This document shows positions 53,621 through 64,000 of a DNA stretch of 64,000 nucleotides, in pieces. The position numbers were made by a program, and so were the translations under genes. The stretch covers positions 806,001 to 870,000 of the forward strand of contig JASFAU010000013.1 in NCBI GenBank assembly GCA_039704465.1. Reading direction: 5' to 3'. Each line of letters starts with the position of its first letter. The stretch's first letter is position 1. This DNA is from Plasmodiophora brassicae (taxonomy: Eukaryota; Endomyxa; Phytomyxea; Plasmodiophorida; Plasmodiophoridae). The notes beneath the pieces were generated by a model. It ran no database searches and had not been told where the DNA came from. It saw only the letters and a list, made by a program, of their open reading frames with translations.

Positions 53621-54025
53621 CCTCCCGAATGTACGCCTATTTGTATATCTGCACAGCGTCTTTGTCCGATATGGTTTCCTTTCAATCGGCGGCATCAGAA
53701 TGGCGGGTTCGACGCAATGCGAAATCGGAATGCTCTCCTGCACCCTTAGGCGTCTGGTAGTTGTAGTCTCCGATGACGTGTACGTACACGCCCGAGAAGG
53801 GGCGCCATCCCCCTTGTTTCAGATCTGGGTGACAAGCAATGGGAACCCGTGTTGACGTTGTTAGTACGTCCTCATTGCCTTGTGGGCGAAGCGACCTTGA
53901 TGGTGGGGTGGTTGAGGTCCGGCCGGCCCGGCCCGCCACCGTCCAAAAAATCGATCATCATTCATTCGACGTGAGTTGTGGAACGTGAGCCGGGACGCGG
54001 GGTCGGTCGTTGTACAACATTGGCG
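53621..54025. other. Intergenic
   Basis: About 400 nt between the LRR membrane gene and malate synthase. Short frames only; it should include the malate synthase promoter. Confidence 0.5.
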
Positions 54026-56043
54026 ATGGCGCGTGTGGACGGTGTCAGCATTGAGGGAGCGGTGCCCGCTGGCGCCCGCTGGGTCCTGTCTCCCGATGCG
54101 GTCGCGTTCGTCGCCGAACTGCACCGTCGGTTCGACGGGCGCCGGTTGGCCCTGCTGGACGCGCGCAAGGCCCGCCAGTCGCGGCTCGACGCCGGTGCGC
54201 TGCCGACGTTCCTGAAGGAGACGGAGTGGGTTCGATCGGGATCGTGGCGGTGCCCGCCACCGCCAGCGGATCTGGAAGAACGCCGCGTGGAGATCACCGG
54301 CCCTCCCGATCGCAAGATGGTGATCAACGCTTTGAATTCCGGGGCGAACGTCTTCATGGCCGATTTTGAGGACTCGCTTGCGCCCACGTGGGAGAACCTT
54401 CTGAACGGGCAGGTCAACCTGCGCGATGCCATCGCCGGCACGATCAGTCTCGAATCGGGCGGGAAGCGTTACAAGCTGAAGGAGAAGGTCGCGACGCTGT
54501 TGGTGCGCCCACGTGGTTGGCACCTGAACGAGGAGCACTTCCGAGTCGATGGCGCTCCCGTCTCTGGTACGTTTCGACGCGTTCCGCCATCTGTACAGCC
54601 CGTTGGTGAACGCGTGCGCGCGCGACAGGCGCCTTGTTCGACTTTGGGCTGTACTTTTTCCACAATGCGCATCGCCTACTGCAGAATGGCAGCGGCCCGT
54701 ATTTCTACTTGCCCAAGATGGAGTCTCACCGCGAGGCGCGCCTGTGGAACGACGTGTTCGTGTTCTCTCAGAGTGCGCGCGGCATTCCACAAGGAACGAT
54801 TCGGGCAACCGTGCTCATCGAGACAATACTGGCGGCGTTCGAAATGGACGAGATCATATACGAGCTGCGCGACCACTCGATCGGCCTCAACTGCGGTCGA
54901 TGGGACTACATCTTCAGCCTGATCAAGAAGCTCAAGGAGCACAAGCAGTTTGTGCTTCCCGACCGCGATGAGGTCGGCATGACGCGCCCGTTCATGGATG
55001 CGTACGTCCGTCTCCTCATCCAGACCTGTCATCGCCGCGGGGTCCATGCGATGGTACGAGACCCGCCTGCTGATCGCACATGGTCGGGTCTGACCGCTCC
55101 AACGGTTCTAGGGTGGTATGGCGGCACAGGTCCCTTACTAATGAGTTGGTGCCGTGTTGCCCCCCATCTCACCGTCTGCTACAGATTCCGATCAAGGACA
55201 ACGCCGAAGCTAATGCCAAAGCCATGGCGAAGGTTCGCGCCGATAAGCTGCGCGAAGTCAAGGCCGGGCACGATGGCACTTGGGTCGGGGACGTGTGTTT
55301 CACGTTCATGGGCGGGCCCTCACGTAAACGGTGCAGGTCGCTCATCCGGGGCTGATCGAGATTGCTAAGAAGGCGTTCAATGAGCACATGCGGGGCAAGA
55401 ACCAATTGGATGTCCACCCCAAGTACGAGCGCCCGATCACTGCTGCCGATCTGCTTGGTCCGATCGTGGCGTGCCTGCTGCTTCTCGTACTGATCAGCTC
55501 ACTGGTGGGTTGGTCAGACATCGGTAAAGGCGGGTCGATCACGCGCGCCGGCCTTCGCGACAACCTTGACGTCGGTCTACGCTACGTTGAGGTATGGCTT
55601 ATCCGGGCACACCCACCGGCCGGCGTCCAAGTGACGCGTTTTGGAACAGGCCTGGCTGCGTGGCATCGGGTGTGTGCCAATCCACAACAAGATGGAGGAT
55701 GCCGCCACAGCGGAAATCAGTCGCTCGCAGCTCTGGCAATGGCTTCACCATGGTAGGGTTCGGGTGACCAGGATGTGTGGGGCAGCGACAGCTCACGGGC
55801 AACACACCGACAGGTGTCTCCCTGTCGGACGGGACGCGCGTCACGCCCGGCCTCATTTCCAGCGAGCTCGACGCCGTCGTCGCGTCGATCAAATCGGAGC
55901 AAGGCGCCAAATTCGCGCAGTCGAAATTCGACCTCGCCGCCGACGTCTACCGCCACCTCGTCCTCGACGCGCAGATCGCCGACTTCCTCACCCTGGTCTG
56001 CTACAAGTACATCACGACGCGCGCCAAACCATCCCGCCTGTAG
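54026..56043 (+). CDS. Malate synthase, peroxisomal (glyoxylate cycle)
   Basis: It condenses acetyl-CoA and glyoxylate to malate, allowing growth on fat or C2 units. From ATG 54026: [73 protein letters not shown]. An intron (GTACGTTT...GACAG, about 54568-54631) joins VSG to [16 protein letters not shown]. Then come [56 protein letters not shown] (the catalytic-domain signature) and [15 protein letters not shown]. The C-terminus AKPSRL ends in SRL, a type 1 peroxisomal signal. About six exons, all expected parts present. Confidence 0.96.
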
Positions 56044-56454
56044 ACCGGGGGGAGGGCCGGCGACCCCCGTCCGTTCGCCAATACAGGACTTGCTATCCGG
56101 TGGGAACGATGATGCGGCTCGGCGGAACCGTCAGTACGCGTAGGTACGTTGGTAGGAGGAGGTCGTCGGCCACAAGGGAGAGCGGTTGCGCGTCTGTCTG
56201 TCCGTCCAGGGCCGGGCGTCCGATTTTGGTGCACCGCCCCCAAAAATTGCCCTGGCCGCTCTGCCTGTCCGTCCGTCGACAGAGTCGGCGCACGCCTCGG
56301 GCATTTGAGGGGGAGGGCCCACAGTCATTCGTGCGCGTTTGGGGGGCGTGGGCGCTGTCCTGCTGCAGGTGCTGCTGGCACGCGGGGCCGACGACCGACG
56401 CGACGCGACCAGGCGCGCGCGCATATGGTTGCGCTGACCGCTCCGTAAGCCGCG
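56044..56454. promoter_or_regulatory. Upstream region of the Sec7 gene
   Basis: About 410 nt non-coding, GC-rich, with no recognised element. The start codon at 56455 opens the longest frame of the window. Confidence 0.4.
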
Positions 56455-59400
56455 ATGAGCTTGGAGGTGACCGTCGGCGACCGCCTCGACAAGGACAAGG
56501 TCGGCGACGATGGCCTGCTGCAGGAGAAGGCGTCGCCGAGCGCGGCGGACGACGTCGACGCGTCGAAGTCCATGGCGGACGTGGTCGCGCTGTCGCCCGA
56601 TGCGGCCGCCAGGTTCGGCCTGCGACGGCAGATCTCGGCCGCCGACGGCGATGGCATTGCGAAGTTCGAGATCGGCAACCTTAGGGACGTGCTGGCCGTG
56701 CACGCCGCCGGCCTGCCCGTCCTACCCATGTGCGAGGCGATCCTCGACGGTGACTACGACCGCGCCTGGTCGGCGTTCGACAATGCGACCGTGCCGGGCG
56801 CGGTCACCGACGTCCAGGTCGTCCTGATCGACAGCGGCGAATCCGCGCCCGCCGATTTCGAGGTCCTCCGGTCGATATCGGGCCAGGACGGCGACATCAA
56901 CAAGCGCAGCGGCAGCGGGCGCGTTATCCAGCTATGCGCCATACGGCGAGCGTCCGTCCCGCCGCTGACGGCGCTGGTCGTCGTCTACGACGACCACCAG
57001 CAGGAGCCGCCGATGGGGTTCGTCAAGATCGAGCAGACGGTGGAAGGTCGCAACGCGGACCTGTCGCAAGGCGCCGGGTCGCAGCGGATGTTCCTGTGCT
57101 CGTCGCGGGGCACCGGCCCGCCCATCTGCGAACTCGCGCTGCTGTTCGAGTCGCGCAAGGAGGCCGTCCCGCCCGGGTTCCATCGCCTGGCGAAGACGCC
57201 CGAGGACGACCCCGCCGACCTGTGCAGCCTCTGCAAGGCGGGCAGCGAGGTGTACCTGTGCTTCCGCCTCGACGTGCGGCCGCTGGTGTTGCAATTCCGG
57301 ACGGGCCTGGACCAGAGGTGGGCGTCGACCGCGGCGCTCCTCTGCGCGTGCCTGTTCTCGCCCAAGGAGGAGGTCGTCGTCCAGGCGCTGAAAGCGCTGC
57401 ACGAGTTCGTCCTGCTGGCGAACGGCCTCAACGTGACGCTCGGCGGCCCGCTGCTCAACCGGGTGTTCCACGCGATCTGCGACTCGCAGGTCATCGGGCG
57501 GTCGCACTTCTCGCGGGCGATCCAGGCGCTGAACGTCCAGGTGCTGCTCGACGCTTTCATCCGGTACGTGTACGACCTGGACATCGAGACCGTGCTGCGC
57601 GTCTACGAGACGTTCTTCTTCGAGCGGCACAAGGACCGCCGCGAATGCGCCTCGCTGCAGATCGCCGACTTCCTGTTCGTCCAGACCGACGATTGCGCCG
57701 CCGGCACGACGCCCGCCACGTCGCGTACCGACCCGGCCGCGTCGCCCAGCAACGACGCGGCCGGCGCCTCGGAGCGACCGCGGCGCCTGTCGCTGACGAT
57801 CGAGGTGCGCGACGAAGGCGACCTGATTCGGACCTGGATCCGTAACGACCTGCTGGTGGGCCTGGGCGAGACCGTCGCCCTCCACAAGACGACGCAGCGC
57901 GACGTCAACGAGTTCCAGCGCCTGCGCGACATCAACGCTGCGTTCCGCGCCAGGACCGGGCGCCTGCTCGTCCGGCTGATGCCGGGGCAGAACGCGCACA
58001 TCCAGCGCCTGATCGTCGGCCTGCTGCTGACCGCCTGCAAAGTCGCCTCGTACCCGACGTCGTTCCGGCTGTCGGCGAAATCCGAATCCATCATGCGGAA
58101 GATCCACGCGCTGACGCTGATCCTGCGGATCGTGTCGCACCCGTCCGCCGTGTCGCTGTTCACGTCGCGCTCGCCGCTGCTGATCCTGCGCCGGTTCGTC
58201 TGCGTGTCGCTGCTCGAGTCGTGCGTCACCGTCGTGCCGGCCATCTTCAAGCTCGTCCTGGCCCTGTTCTCCGAGCTGTGGGGCCGGTACCGGCACCTGC
58301 TCAAGACCGAGCTGGGCGTCATCATGGACGCCGTCCTGCTGGGCATGATCCAGAGCCCGAACTGCTGGCCGGAGCAGAAGATCGACCTGATCGAGGCCAT
58401 CGCCTCCATCTTCTCGTCCGCCGAGTCCCAGATCGAGCTGTTCTACAACTACGACAACGACATCCTGCGGCGCAACCTGTTCGGCGGCCTGGTCCGGTCG
58501 CTCTGCGAGCTCAGCGAGGGCAAGCTGTCCAGGGGCGCCGCCGCCTACCGAACGGTGCGGAGCCCGGCGACGAGCCCGGCTCAGCAGCAGCAGCACCAGC
58601 ACCCGATCCACGCCGCGTTCCTGATGTCGGCCAACGAGGGCAACGCCAGCCAGATCAACCTGCAGCGGACGGCGCTGACGACGGTCGTCGCCTTCCTGGA
58701 GTCGCTGGCGCAGTTCGTGTCGCCGCCCAACATCACGCTGAACGAGATCTCGAACGGGAACCTGTCCCGGTCGTCGTCGATCATCTCGCCGCACATGCTC
58801 GAGACGCTGATGTCGCTGTCGCCGAAGGGCATCGCCAAGCAGTCGTCGTTCGGCGAGCTGTTCTCTGCGGCCACGCCCGTGTCGGCGTCGTCGTCGTCGG
58901 TGTCGCCCATGGCCGTCCTCGACACCGAGGAGACGCCGTTGCCTGCCCAGGCGCCGCACAAGCGTGCCCAGTCGCTCTGCGACGTCGACACGCACGACGC
59001 CGCCGAAGACAAGAAGGCGGAGACGCGCGACCGTCGGATACGGTCGTCGACGTGGGTGTCGAGGCACATGCAGCAGAAGAAGGCGCAGATGCTGTACGCG
59101 GAGGCGATCGCCCTGGCCCGGTCCGAATCGCTCAAGTCGGCCGTGGCCATGCTGAACGCGCGGCGCGGCCTGTTCGACGCCGAGGAGACCGCCCTGTTCC
59201 TCAGCGTGCACGCCCACCAGCTGGACAAGAGCGAGATCGGCGAGTTCCTGGCCACCGACTACACGCGCAACATGACGCCCGGCCAGTTCGTCGCCCTGCG
59301 CCGCGCGTTCATGTCGCTGATCGACTTCACGTCGCTCGACCTGGACTCCGCCCTGCGCCACTTCCTCGTGCACTCCGGGTTCCGCCTGCCCGGCGAGGCG

Positions 59401-61203
59401 CAGAAGGTCGACCGCCTGATCCAGACGTTCGCCGACGCGTACGTGCGCGACAACCCGGGCGTGTTCCCGTCGACGGAGACCGTCTACCTCGTCGCGTTCG
59501 CCCTGATCATGCTGAACACGGACATCCACGACCCCCGGCTGCGGGCGGGGAAGCACGCGCGCCCGCCGATGACGAAGGCACAGTTCATCCGCAACGTGCA
59601 GAGCGCGGACGCGAACGCGGCCCTGCCGACGCAGCTGCTGAGCTCGTTGTTCGACGGGATCGCCGCCAAGTCGATCGAGTGGCAGACGGCCAAGGACGAC
59701 TCGAGCGCGATCGTGTCGGCGTCGTACCAGTCGGGGCCGACCGAGCTGGGCCCGCCCAAGTCGTCGACGTCGGCGACCGAGACGCACTTCAGGAGCGAGT
59801 GCGAGCTGTTCTGCCGCCAGGGCCTCGCCTGGCTGAAGTCGTCGTCGATCCGCCCGCGCCGCTTCATGTCGACCGACTCGAAGCACATCGTCAAGGGCAT
59901 GTTCGAGGTCATCTTCCCCGTGCTGCTGCAGGCGCTGACGACCGTCCTCGAGAAGGACTGCGACTTTGACGTCGAGGTCAAGTCCGCCTGCATCGACGCG
60001 CTCAAGTTCGCGTCCGTCATCGCGCTGGCGGCGAACGCCCAGGAGGAGCTGGAGGCGTTCACCGGCATCCTGGCCAAGATCACGTACATCGAGCAGTCGA
60101 GGGTGACGCTGGCGCCGGCCCAGATCCGCAAGAACGTCGTGGCCGGCGAGCACATGTCGCAGAACTGGGTCTCCGACTTCAAGCTCCTGGTCGGCAACCG
60201 CAGCAAGAAGGCGGTGCACGCCATCATCCAGGTGGCCAACCGCACCAAGCGGCACCTGGTGTTCGAGCGCGACCAGGCCGTGCTGATGAACATCCAGGGC
60301 GAGTTCAGCGACGAGGTCCTCCTGGTCGACCCGGAGCGCACGTTCGTCCGCGAAGGGCACCTGACGAAGCTGTCGTCGGCGAACAAGCAGCAGATCTACC
60401 GGTTCTTCCTGTTCACCGACCTGATCCTGTACGCGCGCGAACAGTTCCAGAAGCTGAAGCTGCACAAGGTCGTCCACCTGTCCATGTGCCGCCTGACCGA
60501 CATCGTCGACCGGCCGCTGTCGGCGGACGCCCAGTCGCAGCCGACGCTGCGGCACGCCTTCAAGATCGTGTCGCCGCAGAAGACGTTCACGGTGATGGCG
60601 CCCAACGCCCAGGAGAAGAAGGCGTGGATGGCCGACATCGAGAAGCAGATCGAGGTCTGCTACTACCGCCACAAGCACTGGGTCGAGGCCACCCGCCAGC
60701 TGCCCAAGGACCACGCGCAGTCGCTGTCGGAGGCGACGACGACGACGACGAAGGACGAGAGCGCCGCCGCGTCGGACGCGCCGCCCGAGTACAGCGCGAC
60801 GCAGGACTCGGCGACGGCGCAGAACCGCGCCGCCCTAATGTCCAGCTTCCTCGGCCGGACCAAGGGGCCGCACGGGCAGCACTCGCCGCGCGGCTGCCGC
60901 TTCTGCATTCGCGACTTCTCCCTGCTGCGTCGCAAGGTCGGTGCTGGGTCTGCTGATGATGGCGTTGCTTGCTGTCCCCCTACATAGGTAGGCGGGATCC
61001 GATCTGACGTGTGCCCACAGGTGACCTGCGCGTGGTGCTCGCAGGCGGTCTGCTCGGCCTGCTCCACACATCGCCTGGAGCTGCCCGTGGATTCGCTGGA
61101 CGCGCGCAGCCCCAGGAAGGTGCAGCGCGTCTGCGACGCCTGCTTCGGCCTGCTGGACGGCAGCATCGCCATGGACGACGTGCCGACCATACAGCAGGAG
61201 TAG
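56455..61203 (+). CDS. MABP-Sec7-PH-FYVE-like Arf guanine exchange factor
   Basis: Exon 1 is uninterrupted for 1510 codons; an intron at about 60932-61020 leads to a short last exon. Residues about 115-280 hold MABP/Vps62-type beta-prism repeats ([53 protein letters not shown]). Residues about 290-800 resemble the helical DCB/HUS region of large Arf-GEFs. Sec7 spans about 890-1080, with the catalytic glutamate in [17 protein letters not shown] (Glu981) and [16 protein letters not shown] domain lies at about 1295-1400. The C-terminus has CRFC (about 1482) followed in exon 2 by CAWC, CSAC and CDAC, a FYVE-like zinc finger without the usual RHHCR core. It probably acts on endosome or Golgi membranes. 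Confidence 0.92.
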
Positions 61204-61295
61204 TAGCAATATACATCAGCGTTTGTAAAGGGGATCGTGATGCCCAAAGGCTGCGCGTCTGCGAACGGGAGGCCTCCTCCTCTGGGACTGTTGCG

Positions 61296-63132
<1,837 letters not shown>

Positions 63133-63402
63133 GGCGCGCGCCATGTTAATACTCGTACAATATATAAGTAGTACACGACGAGAACGATGCAACGGCTCTG
63201 TTTCGGGTTGTCGAGCCCCCTGGTGCCCTGCTTGCTAAGGACCCCGTCTTCGTCGTCGACTTCTTCCGTGCGACTTGCAGGGCATGCGACTAGGATCCTA
63301 CATGCAACGTCGAATGGTTGGTAGCCGAGCCCACTGCACTGCTGGGACGGGCGGCTACCACCACGTCGACTCGCGCGCCCATCATCATCGGGCGCAAACA
63401 CG
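63133..63402. promoter_or_regulatory. Intergenic / upstream region
   Basis: About 270 nt between TTLL1 and the last gene. No coding sequence or motif is supported. Confidence 0.4.
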
Positions 63403-64000
63403 ATGGCCGACGACGACGACGACGACGAGGAGCGACCGCTGATCGCGGCCCGCGGCGAGCGCTTCGTCGTGGCCGCCAACGGCCAGGCGGTCCTCATGTG
63501 CCGCACCGTCGTCTGCTGCGTCTGGCCGTACTTCTCGTACGTCGGCGTGCCCGACGGCACTGTCGTGCAGGTCGGCGCTGCCGGCCTGGCCGCCGTCGAC
63601 GACCTCGACAGGGTCGTCGGCGTGTCCGTCGTGTCCAGCGCCCTGCCTGGCCTGCAGGGGCGGTTCGGATGCATCATGCAACGGTGCCTGCGCCCGTACG
63701 CCCGGTTCACCCGACGCCCTGCGCCCAGGTCGGCGCCGCGAACCGCCCTGACGGTGCCGGTGCACGACCCCGTCCCACCACGTGCCTGGTGGCCGGCTGC
63801 GTCGGCGACGACGTTGACGGCCGGACGCACGCCAGCTGTGGAGGCTGAACCCGGACCACCACCACCAGCACCGGCCGAGGTCCAACCGGCCCAGGCCCAG
63901 GAAGCGAGCAAGCGCAGCAGCGCGGTGAAGGAGGCGGCGGCGTGGGATGCGATGAGGGCGTTACAGGACGGGCGGTCGCGGGCGTACACGGGGAAGCAGG
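63403..64000 (+). CDS. Orphan protein, truncated by the window end
   Basis: The ATG at 63403 opens a frame of 199 codons that is still open at base 64000. It begins with an Asp run (MADDDDDDDEERPLI), then a compact cysteine-containing domain (RTVVCCVWPYFSYVGVPDGT, RFGCIMQRCLRPYARFTR), a Pro/Ala-rich linker and a helical Ala/Lys stretch. No family is recognised. The start ATG and unbroken frame support coding, and a large open frame on the opposite strand is its shadow. Confidence 0.55.
   Translation, partial: MADDDDDDEERPLIAARGERFVVAANGQAVLMCRTVVCCVWPYFSYVGVPDGTVVQVGAAGLAAVDDLDRVVGVSVVSSALPGLQGRFGCIMQRCLRPYARFTRRPAPRSAPRTALTVPVHDPVPPRAWWPAASATTLTAGRTPAVEAEPGPPPPAPAEVQPAQAQEASKRSSAVKEAAAWDAMRALQDGRSRAYTGKQ

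Noticed and set aside
56932..60714. 1260-codon open frame on the minus strand
   Set aside because: It is the shadow of the Sec7 gene. GC-rich third positions keep the opposite strand open, and the translation is Arg/Gln/Asp-biased without motifs, while the plus strand has five recognisable domains.

Overview
This is a window of a GC-rich eukaryotic nuclear genome. Almost every recognisable gene is broken by short GT...AG introns, mostly about 45-60 nt and some apparently only 26-35 nt. Intergenic gaps are a few hundred bases, and the gene families are purely eukaryotic. The organism builds centrioles and motile flagella, as shown by a CENPJ/SAS-4-type protein, a DRC10/IQCD protein, a DRC9-like protein and a TTLL1-type tubulin polyglutamylase. 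It has a malate synthase ending in the peroxisomal signal SRL. It also carries secreted proteins combining a SKP1/BTB-like fold with ankyrin or leucine-rich repeats. That mix would fit a flagellated protist parasite, for example a plasmodiophorid (Rhizaria). The lineage is my inference and is not shown by any one gene.

Layout. 1-10.1 kb is a gene-poor, decayed segment. It holds a Ty1/copia-type retroelement (about 6.37-9.17 kb) with a frameshift and no visible protease or integrase region, a kinase-like relic, an ABC-transporter relic, and five inverted-repeat foldbacks whose arms are unrelated to each other. One intact conserved gene, PUS10, sits inside it. 10.1-17.1 kb holds ABCF3/GCN20, a CENPJ-like gene and a quinone oxidoreductase. 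17.5-25.2 kb holds a secreted SKP1/BTB-LRR gene, a small cysteine-rich secreted protein, an RCC1-repeat protein, a membrane protein and two tandem cytochrome b561 genes. 25.3-37.4 kb holds a sixth foldback, a NUFIP-like protein, a DRC9-like protein, a kelch-EGF membrane protein, a Yippee protein, a secreted ankyrin protein, a G-protein alpha subunit and DRC10. 37.6-53.6 kb is an accessory-looking island: a 7TM protein, a second SKP1/BTB-LRR gene, a SKP1/BTB-ankyrin gene, several orphan proteins, an importin-beta family gene and an LRR membrane protein. It also contains a 248-bp segmental duplication. 54.0-64.0 kb is compact and conserved: malate synthase, a large MABP-Sec7-PH-FYVE-like protein, TTLL1 and a truncated orphan.

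Functionally, conserved cellular genes (translation control, RNA modification, vesicle traffic, flagellum, glyoxylate cycle) are interleaved with fast-evolving secreted or surface repeat proteins. The strongest candidates for new biology are the secreted SKP1/BTB-like repeat proteins and their one-repeat-per-exon LRR arrays, followed by the recurrent foldbacks in the decayed segment and the unusual Sec7 architecture. Exon boundaries are read by eye and are approximate.
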